Part shown: one piece after another, positions 42,829 through 51,631 of the stretch
Layout: every line of letters starts with the position of its first letter
How positions within the stretch are numbered: the first letter of the stretch is position 1
Assembly: GCA_021199635.1 (NCBI GenBank)
Contig: JAJQHS010000001.1
Coordinates: 1 to 56,178, forward strand
Length of the DNA: 56,178 nt
Direction: 5' to 3'
Source of the DNA: Bacillota bacterium
Lineage (GTDB): Bacteria; Bacillota; Clostridia; Oscillospirales; Oscillospiraceae
The notes under the pieces: model-generated
Seen by the model: the letters and a program-made list of their open reading frames with translations, nothing else
What the model was told of the DNA's origin: nothing
Databases searched by the model: none
Position numbers and translations under genes: made by a program

Positions 42829-44073
42829 ATGTCTGAGAAAACCCTCGTCGGTTCGCTGATCATCGGCCAGTCCGGCGGCCCTTCCGCCGTCATCAACTGC
42901 TCCGCCTACGGCGTGATCAAGGCGGGCCTGGAGAATCCCAATATTACCACCGTTTACGGTGCTTTCCATGGCATCAAGGGCGTGCTGAACGACCAGCTGA
43001 TGATCATGGATGAGGAGGACCCGGCGGAGCTGGAAAATATGCTCCACACCCCCTCCTCCGCCCTCGGCTCCTGCCGCTATAAGATCGCCGACCCGGATGT
43101 GGACGACACCGATTACAAGCGGATCCTGGAGATCTTCCAGAAGTACAACGTGCGCTACTTCTTCTACAACGGCGGCAACGATTCCATGGACACCTGCAAC
43201 AAAATCTCCAAATACATGAACAAGGTGGGCTACGAGTGCCGGGTCATGGGCGTGCCCAAGACCATCGACAACGACCTGGCCGGTACGGACCACTGCCCCG
43301 GCTTCGCCTCCGCCGCCAAGTATATCGCCACCTCCGTCATGGAGGTCTCCCGGGACAGCCAGGTGTATGACACCGGCATGATCACCATCATCGAGTGCAT
43401 GGGCCGCCACGCCGGATGGCTCACCGCCGCCGCCGCGCTGGGCGGGATCAAGGGCGATGGCCCCGACCTGGTGTACCTGCCCGAGGTGGACTTTGACATG
43501 GACCGGTTTGTTTCCGATGTGAAGCGGATCTACGGGGAGAAGAGGAACTGCATCGTAGCAGTGTCCGAGGGTGTGCATTACGCAGATGGCTCCTTCGTTT
43601 CCGAGGCAAAGACCTCCGGCACCGACGGCTTCGGCCATGCCCAGCTGGGCGGTCTGGCCGCACGGCTGACTGAGGTGGTGAAGGCCGCCACCGGCGCGAA
43701 GGTGCGGGGCATCGAGCTGTCCCTGCTCCAGCGCTGCGCCGCCCACTGTGCCTCCGGCACAGACATCCAGGAGTCCTACCTCTCCGGCAAAACCGCCGTT
43801 GAGGCAGCCGTATCCGGCATCACCGACAAGATGGTGGGCTTCGAATGCACCCGTGACGCCAGCGGCTACCACTGCGAGCCGAAGCTGTTCGACCTGAGCC
43901 TGGTGGCCAACACCGAGAAGAAGGTCCCCCTGTCCTGGATCAACGAGGCCGGCAACGGCGTCACTCAGGACTTCATTGACTACTGCCTGCCCCTGATCCA
44001 GGGGGAGACGGGCATGGTCAAGGAGGACGGCCTGCCCCGCTTTGTCCACCTGAAGCGCGTCTTCGCGAAATAA
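42829..44073 (+). CDS. PPi-dependent 6-phosphofructokinase
   Basis: A 414-residue phosphofructokinase converting fructose 6-phosphate to the 1,6-bisphosphate. GGND (115-118) places Asp where ATP enzymes have Gly, and PKTIDND (143-149) has Lys where ATP enzymes have Gly. Both mark pyrophosphate as phosphoryl donor, so the step would be reversible. MGRHAGW and the EGVHY segment complete the active site. GGAGG 8 bases before 42829 makes this ATG, not the one at 42814, the start. Confidence 0.93.
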   Translation: MSEKTLVGSLIIGQSGGPSAVINCSAYGVIKAGLENPNITTVYGAFHGIKGVLNDQLMIMDEEDPAELENMLHTPSSALGSCRYKIADPDVDDTDYKRILEIFQKYNVRYFFYNGGNDSMDTCNKISKYMNKVGYECRVMGVPKTIDNDLAGTDHCPGFASAAKYIATSVMEVSRDSQVYDTGMITIIECMGRHAGWLTAAAALGGIKGDGPDLVYLPEVDFDMDRFVSDVKRIYGEKRNCIVAVSEGVHYADGSFVSEAKTSGTDGFGHAQLGGLAARLTEVVKAATGAKVRGIELSLLQRCAAHCASGTDIQESYLSGKTAVEAAVSGITDKMVGFECTRDASGYHCEPKLFDLSLVANTEKKVPLSWINEAGNGVTQDFIDYCLPLIQGETGMVKEDGLPRFVHLKRVFAK

Positions 44074-44088
44074 TTCCAGATTGCCTTC

Positions 44089-44127
44089 GGCGCTGCCCCG
44101 GGAACCCCGTGTGGCAGCGCCTTTTTT
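44089..44127 (+). terminator. Terminator of the phosphofructokinase gene
   Basis: GGCGCTGCC and GGCAGCGCC (9 bp) around a 15-base loop, followed by TTTTTT. Confidence 0.88.
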
Positions 44128-44233
44128 CGGGAGGAATGCGCTTCCCGGATCGCTTGGCAGCCCTGGTTTTTTGAAAAATTCATTGCAATCATTAAGGCTT
44201 CTGCAAACGGTTAACGCTTCACGGCAGAGGAAC

Positions 44234-44271
44234 AGGAAAAGCCCTTCTCCTGGCGGAGAGGGGCTTTTCCT
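44234..44271. terminator. Probable terminator of the lysR gene
   Basis: AGGAAAAGCCC and GGGCTTTTCCT pair, with CTCC/GGAG inside. The T-stretch is part of the stem in both directions. The gap 44128-44297 holds nothing else visible. Confidence 0.55.
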
Positions 44272-44297
44272 CTGTGCAAAGATTAGAATTTTTTCTG

Positions 44298-45188
44298 TTA
44301 TTCCGGTGCGGATCGCGCACCGAATGCGCTTGTCGCGATTCGGATAAACTGTTTTACGATATCATTTTTCGCGGACGACTTGCAGAACAGGCCGTAGGAC
44401 AGGGAGGGTGCATCCTCCAATGGGACGCTTACAATACGCTCGTTGGCGGGAACCAGCAGCTCCGGCACGATTGCGACGCCGCACCCCGCTCCAACCAGGA
44501 CGCAGGCTGTTTCTGCGGAGTCACAAAAGTGGATGTCCGCCGGATGCTTGCCCTCTGCCAATTGCCTTTGGAGACGGTTGATTTCAGGCGCGACATTGAT
44601 CGGATTGCAAAAAATCAGTTTTTTCTGGGCCAGGTCTGAAAGGTTCCCAGGATGCGGCAGCGCGGCGTCCCTGCGGCACACACAGGCCAGTCTGCTGCTG
44701 CACAGAGGGTGAAACTCCCACCCTTTCTTCAGCTCCTGCCCTTCCCGAATGTCAAACACCAGGTCGATCATTTCAGTTTCCAGCAGATGAAACAGCCGCT
44801 CCGTTTGCTCCACACAAAGATGGGGGTGAAAATTTTGGTGCTGCTGATTCAATTCCGAAAGGCTGCTTTCCAGCAGGGAGAGCAGCCAATCGCTGTTGCA
44901 GCCAATGGCAAGGGTAAGGATGGGGCGGTCATCGGAATTGGCGAACCGAAGCATGGCCTGTTCAGAAATGACAACAATGCTTTTGGCGTCCGGCAGGAAA
45001 GCCTGGCCTTCCAATGTCATTTCTACGACCCGGGTAGACCGCCGAAACAGCTTCACATTCAGTTCGGTTTCCAGGCTTTTGATTTGGTGGGTAATAGCCG
45101 GTTGAGAGACGCTCATTCGGTCCGCGGCTTTCGCAAAGCTCAGCGTATTGGCTACTGCCAAAAAGCATTGCAGCTGAAATGTGTTCAT
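44298..45188 (-). CDS. LysR family transcriptional regulator
   Basis: A 296-residue regulator. FLAVANTLSFAKAADRMSVSQPAITHQIKSLETELNVKLFRR (about 9-50) is the LysR helix-turn-helix. The rest is a two-lobed ligand domain with DLVFDIREG near 145 and GAGCGVAIVPELLV near 232. The target and ligand are unknown. It faces hsp20 across an AT-rich gap with an 18-bp palindrome. Codon use is less GC-rich than the surrounding operons. Confidence 0.92.
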   Translation of the reverse strand: MNTFQLQCFLAVANTLSFAKAADRMSVSQPAITHQIKSLETELNVKLFRRSTRVVEMTLEGQAFLPDAKSIVVISEQAMLRFANSDDRPILTLAIGCNSDWLLSLLESSLSELNQQHQNFHPHLCVEQTERLFHLLETEMIDLVFDIREGQELKKGWEFHPLCSSRLACVCRRDAALPHPGNLSDLAQKKLIFCNPINVAPEINRLQRQLAEGKHPADIHFCDSAETACVLVGAGCGVAIVPELLVPANERIVSVPLEDAPSLSYGLFCKSSAKNDIVKQFIRIATSAFGARSAPE

Positions 45189-45236
45189 ATCTATGCCTCA
45201 TAATGATAGGGATTTACAAATAAAGAAATTTTATTA

Positions 45237-45265
45237 ATTATAGCGTAAATGCAGGCAATTTTCAA
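45237..45265 (-). promoter_or_regulatory. Promoter of lysR
   Basis: On the minus strand TTGAAA and TATAAT with a 17-bp spacer. Confidence 0.7.
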
Positions 45266-45302
45266 CCGCGGTCCCCGGACAAAAGCATATTAATAAGCAA
45301 AA

Positions 45303-45320
45303 TTTATTATATATAATAAA
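45303..45320. promoter_or_regulatory. 18-bp AT palindrome between lysR and hsp20
   Basis: TTTATTATATATAATAAA is a perfect palindrome 38 bp upstream of the lysR -35 box and 15 bp before the CIRCE element. A LysR binding site is possible; pure AT sequence makes chance origin likely too. Confidence 0.4.
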
Positions 45321-45334
45321 TAATAAACAATAAA

Positions 45335-45377
45335 TTAGCACTCAAGTCTTGACAGTGCTAAAAATGAGGGTTATAAT
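45335..45377 (+). promoter_or_regulatory. CIRCE element overlapping a consensus promoter
   Basis: TTAGCACTC-N9-CAGTGCTAA (45335-45361) differs from the CIRCE consensus by one base. TTGACA (45349) and TATAAT (45372) with 17 bp between them overlap its right half. HrcA should repress hsp20 here until heat stress. Confidence 0.93.
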
Positions 45378-45429
45378 ATACCCAGAAATAAGGAGCCAGG
45401 CATCTGGCAAACTGAAAGGAGTCATTACT

Positions 45430-45849
45430 ATGTTAGGACAATATGCATTCGCAAGGGAACTTTTTGATGAGATCGCAGATTCTGCCTTCGGCAACCGCAA
45501 CACCACGGGACTGATGAACATGGACATCCGGCAGACTGACACCGGCTATGAAATGTTCATTGACCTGCCTGGTGTGCAAAAGGAAGACCTGAGCATTGAA
45601 CTCAAGGACGGCTACCTCTACATCAGCGCAACGCTCAAGAATGACGAAAAATCGGATGGAACGAGCTACCGTTACTTGCGCCGGGAACGCTTCGTCGGCA
45701 CAGTGCGCCGTGCATTCTATGTGGGCGACAACGTAACACAGAGCGACATTCACGCCCGCTTCCAGGACGGCACACTGCATCTGACCATTGACAGGAAGCA
45801 GCAGCAGACCTTGATTGAAAACAAGCAGCTGATCGCAATTGAAGACTGA
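45430..45849 (+). CDS. Small heat shock protein Hsp20
   Basis: A 139-residue alpha-crystallin-type chaperone that holds unfolding proteins. The core domain spans about residues 33-122, with MFIDLPGVQKEDLSIELKDGYLYISA and a closing DGTLHLTI (the family's GxLxLxL-like motif with Thr/His substitutions). AAAGGAG is 10 bases before the ATG. The CIRCE element shows HrcA control. It is a single-gene unit with its own terminator. Confidence 0.94.
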   Translation: MLGQYAFARELFDEIADSAFGNRNTTGLMNMDIRQTDTGYEMFIDLPGVQKEDLSIELKDGYLYISATLKNDEKSDGTSYRYLRRERFVGTVRRAFYVGDNVTQSDIHARFQDGTLHLTIDRKQQQTLIENKQLIAIED

Positions 45850-45860
45850 TCCCACACGAC

Positions 45861-45898
45861 AGGTGCTGCCTCTGATGAGGCAGCACCTCCATTTTTTT
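45861..45898 (+). terminator. Terminator of hsp20
   Basis: AGGTGCTGCCTC and GAGGCAGCACCT form a 12-bp perfect stem with a TGAT loop, followed by CCATTTTTTT. Confidence 0.9.
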
Positions 45899-46116
45899 GC
45901 CATTTTTCCGGCCCACAGGCGGGATGCGATAATTTGAAAAATGCAGGGGCATTTTACTTGTGCCGTGATAAGAGCGGCTATAAAACTATGGAATTCAAAT
46001 CGGTTCAGATGGCGTCCTCACTGCCATTGCCAAGCCACCGGGGCGGTCGGCCTTCCGGGGCTGCTGACGCAGGCACAGATAATCCCATAGCACCTGCAGG
46101 TATGGCAGATATTCCA

Positions 46117-47025
46117 TCAGCAGTACTGGGCAATGGCGGCGTGGATCCTCTCCACACAGGCGTCGGCGATGGGGCCGTCGGACTCGGCCAGAGGAGCCAG
46201 GGGTGCGCGAACGCTGCCGCAGTCCGGACCGCCGCCGCGGCGGAGGATCTCCTTGATCATGGCGTACATATTGCCGTAGCCGGAGCACATCCTGTAGATA
46301 ATGCGGCAGGCCTCATTCTGCATTTTCTGTGCCTTCTCCAGATTGCCGGCCAGCAGCTCTTTGCGCATACCGATGTAAAGCTCCGGCATAGCCGCGTAGG
46401 TGCCGCCGATGCCGCCCACGGCGCCCATGGCCAGGCCGCAGATCAGCTGCTCATCCGGGCCGTTGAACACGATGGCCCCCTCGTCCAGCCACATCTGGAT
46501 ATCCTGCGTGGGCATGGAGGAATTCTTCACCCCGATCACCCGGGGATTTTTCATCATCTCCCGGAGCAATGGCACAGTCAGGGAAACGCCCGCCAGCTGG
46601 GGGATGTTATAGATGATAAAATCCGTATTGGGGGCAGCAGCGCTGATGTCATTCCAGTAGGCGGCGATCGCGTGGGGCGGCAGCTTGAAGTAGATGGGGG
46701 GAATGGCGGCGATGGCGTCCACCCCCAGGTCCTCCGCATGGGCGGCCAGGGTCTGGGAGTCCGCGGTATTGTTGCAGGCAACGTGGGCGATGACGGTGAT
46801 TTTGCCCTCAGCCTCGGCCATAACGTTCTCCAGCACGGTCTTGCGCTCCTCTACCCCGTGATAGATACACTCTCCGGAGGAGCCGCCTACGTACAGTCCC
46901 GTGATTCCCTTGCCGATCAGGTAGCGGGTCAGCGTCCGGACCCCTTCCGGGCTGATCCGTCCCTGGCTGTCGTAGCAGGCGTAAAAAGCGGGAATGATGC
47001 CCTGAAATTTCTGGATGTCGGTCAT
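46117..47025 (-). CDS. nanA: N-acetylneuraminate lyase
   Basis: A 302-residue Schiff-base aldolase of the DapA/NanA superfamily. GGSSGE (47-52), Tyr139 in IIYNIPQLAG and the catalytic Lys167 in IGVKNSS align with the E. coli lyase. FNGPDEQLICGLAMGAVGGIGGTY is likewise lyase-like. It should split sialic acid to N-acetylmannosamine and pyruvate. It is the last gene of a sugar ABC operon, and an AGE epimerase lies nearby. Another alpha-keto acid aldolase remains possible. GGAG precedes the ATG. Confidence 0.85.
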   Translation of the reverse strand: MTDIQKFQGIIPAFYACYDSQGRISPEGVRTLTRYLIGKGITGLYVGGSSGECIYHGVEERKTVLENVMAEAEGKITVIAHVACNNTADSQTLAAHAEDLGVDAIAAIPPIYFKLPPHAIAAYWNDISAAAPNTDFIIYNIPQLAGVSLTVPLLREMMKNPRVIGVKNSSMPTQDIQMWLDEGAIVFNGPDEQLICGLAMGAVGGIGGTYAAMPELYIGMRKELLAGNLEKAQKMQNEACRIIYRMCSGYGNMYAMIKEILRRGGGPDCGSVRAPLAPLAESDGPIADACVERIHAAIAQYC

Positions 47026-47051
47026 TTTGGTAATTCTCCTTATCTTTTACC

Positions 47052-47092
47052 TGCCCCTTCACCGGGAAGTGCTGCTCCCCGGTGAAGGGGCA
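47052..47092 (-). other. Intercistronic hairpin before nanA
   Basis: TGCCCCTTCACCGGG and its exact complement form a 15-bp stem. No T-run follows, so mRNA processing or partial attenuation is more likely than termination. Confidence 0.6.
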
Positions 47093-47109
47093 AATGGTTT
47101 TTGTGAGGC

Positions 47110-48021
47110 TTAGCCCTTGACAGCGCCCATGGTAATGCCCTTTGTGAAGTATTTCTGGAAAATCAAAAACACAATGATGATGGGCACAGAGGCCAGGGCG
47201 GAGCCGGCCATAAGCAGGCCGTAGTCCGTGGAGGCTTCGCCCTGCATAGTGGCGATGCCCAGGGAGATGGTCAGGTTTTTGCTGGAGGTCAGCATGATCA
47301 GCTGCATGAAGTAGTCGTTCCAGGAATTGATGAAGGTGAAGATTGCCAGCGCGCCCACACCGGGTTTGATCATGGGGAACATGACGTCGGTGAATGTGCG
47401 CCACTCGCTTGCGCCGTCGATCCGGCTGGCTTCCACCATTTCCGTTGGGATGCCCTCAGAGAACTGCTTCATCAGGAACACACCGAAAGGCCAGCCCACG
47501 ATGGGGAAAATCACGGCCCAGATATTGTCGTACAGGCCCAGGCTGTTCATCTCCCGCAGCAACGGAATCAGAATGACCTGCTTGGGCAGTGCCATGGCGC
47601 AGACGATCAGGCTGAACAGGATGGTCCGGCCCCAGAAGCGTTTCTTGGCCAGCACGTACCCAGCCATAGCGGCAGTCAGGCAGGTGATCAGCATGGATAC
47701 CACAGCCATGAACACGGTGTTCAGCAGCCAGCGGAAGGCGGCGGGGACCGTGGGGCCGGCAATAGTATAGCCGAAGATGGTGAAATCAAAAACAGGGGCG
47801 GAGCGCTTACTCATCAGCCGCTCAAAGTTGTCCATGGTCCACTCGCTGGGCCACCAGACTGGGGTGGCAGAGTTGATGTCCTGGCCGGTTTTGAAGGCGC
47901 CGGTAATAATCCAGTACAATGGGAAGGCAAAAAGGAAGGCAAAAATGCCAACGGCGAGGAAGGAGCCAATGTAGTAGATCCGGGAGCGGACCTGGGCGGC
48001 CTCCAAGGTATTCTTCTTCAT
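47110..48021 (-). CDS. Sugar ABC transporter permease, MalG type
   Basis: A 303-residue inner membrane permease with six predicted helices. The EAA loop EASRIDGASEWRTFTDVMFPMIKPGVGALAIF (about 195-225) contacts the ATPase. It follows the other permease with a 12-base gap and AAGGAGG site. No ATPase gene is in the operon; a shared MsmK-type ATPase must serve it. The substrate is inferred as sialic acid from nanA. Confidence 0.92.
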   Translation of the reverse strand: MKKNTLEAAQVRSRIYYIGSFLAVGIFAFLFAFPLYWIITGAFKTGQDINSATPVWWPSEWTMDNFERLMSKRSAPVFDFTIFGYTIAGPTVPAAFRWLLNTVFMAVVSMLITCLTAAMAGYVLAKKRFWGRTILFSLIVCAMALPKQVILIPLLREMNSLGLYDNIWAVIFPIVGWPFGVFLMKQFSEGIPTEMVEASRIDGASEWRTFTDVMFPMIKPGVGALAIFTFINSWNDYFMQLIMLTSSKNLTISLGIATMQGEASTDYGLLMAGSALASVPIIIVFLIFQKYFTKGITMGAVKG

Positions 48022-48033
48022 ATCCGCACCTCC

Positions 48034-48945
48034 TTACCTTTCCTGCCCGGCCCTGAACTGGATGGCAGACAGGATCGCGATGATGATGGCCAGGATCACG
48101 CCCATGGCGTTGCCGTAGCCGTAGCGGTAGAGCTTGAAGGCGTTGTAATAGATGTAGTACATGATGGTCATGGTGGAGTGGTTGGGGCCGCCGGAGGTCA
48201 GCAGCTGGATCAGCGCGAAGCACTGGAAGGAATTGATGGTGGTGATGACCAGGATGTACAGCGTGGTGGGCATCATCTGGGGCCACTTGATCCGCCAGAA
48301 GGCCTGCATGGCGTTGGCGCCGTCAACCTCAGCGGCCTCCACCAGGGACTTGTCCACGTTGTCCAAGGCGGAGACATACAGCACGATGGGCTGGCCGACG
48401 GAGGTGGTCAGCAGGATCAGGATGATGCAGCCCAGGGCATAGCGGGAGTCGCCCAACCAGTTGATGTTTTTATCCAGGACGCCCAGCACGTCCTTGCCGA
48501 TGTAGTTGAAGATGCCGTAGTAGTTGTTGAACATCCACCTCCAGACCATGGTGACGGCCACGGAGCCGGTGACCACCGGCAGATAGAAGATGCAGCGGAA
48601 GGCAGATGTGGCCGCTACCGGCATTTTGCTGATGGCGGAGGCGATCCAGAGGGAGAAGGCACAGGTCACCGGCACCGAGACCAGCACGATGATCAGGGTG
48701 TTGAGCAGGGCCTTTCGGAACACGCTGTCGTTGAACAGCTCCACATAGTTGTCAAAGCCGACGAAGATGTCGTCCCGACCCATGGTGGCGTCAAAAAAGC
48801 TGGTGTAGACACACATGATCATGGGATACAGCACGAACATCACAAAGAACACCATAAACGGCGCCAGGAACAGATAAGACGAAACCGTCTCACGTGCCAT
48901 CAGCCGGCGGCTTCTTTTATGGATGGACACAGTTTTGTTGGGCAA
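48034..48945 (-). CDS. Sugar ABC transporter permease, MalF type
   Basis: A 303-residue permease with six helices and the EAA loop EAAEVDGANAMQAFWRIKWPQMMPTTLYIL near 205. The start is taken as TTG 48945, since AAAGGAG is 7 bases upstream; the internal ATG at 48900 has no site and the track start at 49119 lies inside the upstream gene. This TTG start would make translation less efficient. Confidence 0.9.
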   Translation of the reverse strand: MPNKTVSIHKRSRRLMARETVSSYLFLAPFMVFFVMFVLYPMIMCVYTSFFDATMGRDDIFVGFDNYVELFNDSVFRKALLNTLIIVLVSVPVTCAFSLWIASAISKMPVAATSAFRCIFYLPVVTGSVAVTMVWRWMFNNYYGIFNYIGKDVLGVLDKNINWLGDSRYALGCIILILLTTSVGQPIVLYVSALDNVDKSLVEAAEVDGANAMQAFWRIKWPQMMPTTLYILVITTINSFQCFALIQLLTSGGPNHSTMTIMYYIYYNAFKLYRYGYGNAMGVILAIIIAILSAIQFRAGQER

Positions 48946-49005
48946 GGTGATTCTCCTTTCACATATCGGCCGACCAAGAGTCCGCCAGAGAATGCCTGTC
49001 AGAAT

Positions 49006-49038
49006 GAACGCCCCTCCTCCTGAAGGGAAGGGGCGTTC
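49006..49038 (-). other. Intercistronic hairpin after the binding protein gene
   Basis: GAACGCCCCT and AGGGGCGTTC (10 bp) lie between the binding protein and permease genes without a T-run. Such hairpins often stabilise the binding protein message and limit read-through. Confidence 0.6.
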
Positions 49039-49075
49039 CTCAGATGATGTGCAGGGAATTGCGCAGCTGTGCCGA

Positions 49076-50440
49076 TCAGCCGGCGGCAGCGGCGTTGGCC
49101 TGGGCGGCGTAGTCCGCAACAGCGGCGGTTACATCGGTGCCGCTGCCCACAGCCTGGAGCATATTCCACCAGGCGGTACGGGCCTCAGCCCAGCCAGAGG
49201 TGACCTGGTAGTAGTCGCCCAGCATGGGCATCAGGACGTTGTACTCGTTCATGATTTCATTATCGGCCCAGATGCCGGACAGATCGGTGCCCTCGGCGGT
49301 GTCGCGGACAGCGAAGTAGTTGGCAGCGGTCACCGCATCGGCGGTGGCCTCAGAGTCACACATGTACTTAATGAAGGTCTTGGCGGCCTCGATCTTGGCG
49401 TCATCGCCATTGTCGAAGATGCCAAAGCCCCAGATACCGCCGCACAGCTGAGGCGTATCGTCAGAAGGGAAGGCCATGAACAGGATCTCGTCGCCGGTGC
49501 CGGTCATGCCGGCGCCAGTGCCGGCAGTGTTGGGATCCAGCTGCTGGGCGATATTCCAGCAGAAGGCCACCTTCAGGGTGCCGTTGTAGAACAGCTGGAT
49601 CTCGTCGCCGCCGACGATGGAGGCGTCAAAGTCGATGCCGTCCATGCTCAGCAGCAGCTCCAGCGCCTCGATGTTCTCCGCGGAGTCCCAGGTGTAGGCC
49701 GTGTGCTCGGCATTGGTGAAGGTGCCGCCGCACAGGTTGTTCACCAGCGCGCGGGTCCCCTGGTCGCCGCCCTGGCCGCCGCAGTAAATCGCGCCCACGG
49801 TGGAGCCGGTATACTCATACACGGCCTGGATCGCAGCGACGAAGTCCTCAACAGAGTTCCAGGTGTGGGTCTCCTCGTTCAGGTAGCCCATGGCGCCGGC
49901 AGCCTCAAAGACGGTCTTGTTGATGGCCATGCAGTGGGCGGTCATGACGACAGGATACTCGTAGCAGGCGCCGTCAGTGCTGTAGCATGCGGTCAGCGCA
50001 GCGGCATTGATTTCAGCGATGTCGGTGTCGTCCAGCAGGTCGGACAGGTCGACCATCAGTCCCTTGTCGCCCCAGTTGGCGACCAGGCGCTCGGGTCCTT
50101 CCATGATCAGGTCGGGCGCTGCCCCGGCTTCGATCGCGGTGTTGACCTTGTCATCCCCGTCGGTGTAGTTCAGATACTCCACGGTGACCTTGATGCCGGT
50201 AGCGGCCTCAAAGTCAGCCATCAGAGCGTCCACAGTGTCCTGAGTGCCCCAGTTCCCGATGGGGTAGGTCCACAGGGTGATCTCAGTAGCGGCGGTGACC
50301 ATGTCGTCGGTGGCTTCCGTAGCAGCGGTGCTCGGGGTCGGGGTGTTGCTGGATTCCGTCTCTTCCGGGGAGGAAGGGGTGCATGCGGCCAAGGACAGGA
50401 CCATGGCCATCGCGATCAGGAGTGTGGTTAGCCTCTTCAT
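49076..50440 (-). CDS. Sugar ABC transporter substrate-binding lipoprotein
   Basis: A 454-residue extracellular binding protein. The signal peptide ends in the lipobox LSLAAC (Cys near residue 20), followed by a Ser/Thr/Glu-rich linker and an ABC type-1 binding domain from about residue 55. Both ATG 50440 and 50446 are possible after AGGAG. It heads the operon to two permeases and nanA, so sialic acid or a related acylated sugar is the expected ligand. Confidence 0.92.
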   Translation of the reverse strand: MKRLTTLLIAMAMVLSLAACTPSSPEETESSNTPTPSTAATEATDDMVTAATEITLWTYPIGNWGTQDTVDALMADFEAATGIKVTVEYLNYTDGDDKVNTAIEAGAAPDLIMEGPERLVANWGDKGLMVDLSDLLDDTDIAEINAAALTACYSTDGACYEYPVVMTAHCMAINKTVFEAAGAMGYLNEETHTWNSVEDFVAAIQAVYEYTGSTVGAIYCGGQGGDQGTRALVNNLCGGTFTNAEHTAYTWDSAENIEALELLLSMDGIDFDASIVGGDEIQLFYNGTLKVAFCWNIAQQLDPNTAGTGAGMTGTGDEILFMAFPSDDTPQLCGGIWGFGIFDNGDDAKIEAAKTFIKYMCDSEATADAVTAANYFAVRDTAEGTDLSGIWADNEIMNEYNVLMPMLGDYYQVTSGWAEARTAWWNMLQAVGSGTDVTAAVADYAAQANAAAAG

Positions 50441-50675
50441 AATCATTATTCTCCTCGTTTTCTTGAGATTTGCACGGCCCGCTCCTGCGGGCGGTACAGC
50501 GCGGGTCTTCCCTCAAAAGAGGACTCGCTCTGACCCTACCGGTTCCTGCCGTGGACGCCATTTGAAAAAAAATGGGAAATACAAATTGATGTATTCCCAC
50601 AAAATCCCAAACGAATGCGTATTAAAAACCAGAAGAATCTTCCTTCGTCCCATTGAAAGGGGCGCCCTTGTGTCC

Positions 50676-50704
50676 ATCATATACGAACAGTGGCCGCGTG
50701 TCAA
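50676..50704 (-). promoter_or_regulatory. Promoter of the sialic acid transport operon
   Basis: On the minus strand TTGACA and TATGAT with a 17-bp spacer, giving a leader of about 220 bases. Bases 50447-50670 form that leader and hold no gene. Confidence 0.7.
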
Positions 50705-50707
50705 CAC

Positions 50708-50759
50708 ATTTCTGAAAGATATTTTCAGAAATTGGCAAAAATGGAAAAGTTTTCCATTT
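50708..50759. promoter_or_regulatory. Two palindromic operators upstream of the transport operon
   Basis: ATTTCTGAAA/TTTCAGAAAT (50708-50732, 5-bp spacer) and AAATGGAAAA/TTTTCCATTT (50739-50759, 1-bp spacer) are both perfect. They start 4 bp upstream of the -35 box and are likely regulator sites; the regulator is not in the window. Confidence 0.6.
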
Positions 50760-50813
50760 CCTACAAAAAACAGCCCCTCCATTTTTGCACATTGACGAAA
50801 GTGATTTCCGCAC

Positions 50814-50841
50814 TTGACGCAGCCCGAAAAGATGGTATTCT
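50814..50841 (+). promoter_or_regulatory. Promoter of the SGNH hydrolase gene
   Basis: TTGACG and TATTCT with a 16-bp spacer. Confidence 0.5.
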
Positions 50842-50873
50842 GTAAGCAGGACCCCATGCCTTTTGTATATAGG

Positions 50874-50913
50874 CCAATTGAATCGCAGGCATCCCGGAAC
50901 CTGCGATTATTGG
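50874..50913 (+). other. Stem-loop in the SGNH hydrolase leader
   Basis: CCAAT-TG-AATCGCAGG pairs with CCTGCGATT-ATTGG: 14 bp interrupted by a 2-base bulge, 10-base loop. No T-run follows. It ends 41 bases before the ATG and may be a regulatory RNA structure. Confidence 0.5.
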
Positions 50914-50953
50914 AAGCTGCCCACTTTTGACTTATGATACGAGGAGAATGCTT

Positions 50954-51631
50954 ATGAAAAAACACGTCGTCTGCCTTGGAGATTCCAATACCCACGGCTA
51001 CTGCGCCGACCCCATGGACTGCGGCGGCCATGGCATCCGCTACGATGAAAACGAGCGCTGGACCCAGCTGCTTCAGGCGGAGCTGGGAGAAACCTGCCTG
51101 GTGGCGGAGGAGGGGCTGTCCGGCCGCACCACCTGCTTCACCGATCCCCTGCACGAGGGGATGAGTGCCCTGGACTACATCACGCCCTGCCTGAAAAGCC
51201 ACGAGTTTGTAGATTTGCTCATCATCATGCTGGGCACCAACGATTCCAAGGATCGCTTCGGCGTCACCGCTGCCGAGATCGGCATTGCCATGGGGCGGCT
51301 GGTGCGCAAGGCCCTGGCCACCGACTGCTGGGGCGGCCGCGCGCCCAACATTCTGGTCATCGCCCCGCCGCCCATCGGTGAGGGCATCCTGCGCACGGAG
51401 TATGTGGACACCATGGGCGTCCACTGCCCCAGGGTCTCCGCCGACATTGCCCAATGCTACCGGGAGCAGTGCGCCCTGCTGGGCGTCCACTTCCTGGACG
51501 CCGGGGAGCTGGGCTGTGAGTTCAACCGGATCGACTATATGCACCTGACGAGAAAGGGCCATGCCACCCTGGCCCATGCCCTGGTCGCGCTGGTGCCTCA
51601 GCTGCTCTCCGGCGCCTCGTCGGGCATATAG
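50954..51631 (+). CDS. SGNH/GDSL family hydrolase
   Basis: A 225-residue esterase-fold enzyme, without signal peptide. GDSNTHG (9-15) has the nucleophile Ser, GLSGRTT the Gly block, GTNDSKD the Asn block, and DYMHLTRKGH the catalytic Asp and His. In this setting it could remove O-acetyl groups from sialic acid after uptake; this is inference. ATG 50954 is chosen over 50948 for its distance to GAGGAG. Its end overlaps the convergent YesL-like gene by 34 bases. Confidence 0.9.
   Translation: MKKHVVCLGDSNTHGYCADPMDCGGHGIRYDENERWTQLLQAELGETCLVAEEGLSGRTTCFTDPLHEGMSALDYITPCLKSHEFVDLLIIMLGTNDSKDRFGVTAAEIGIAMGRLVRKALATDCWGGRAPNILVIAPPPIGEGILRTEYVDTMGVHCPRVSADIAQCYREQCALLGVHFLDAGELGCEFNRIDYMHLTRKGHATLAHALVALVPQLLSGASSGI

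Noticed and set aside
45995-46288. 97-residue ORF at the nanA 3' end
   Set aside because: Out-of-frame shadow of nanA without its own start signals; the 45900-46116 gap otherwise holds only a weak AAATGC/GCATTT hairpin.
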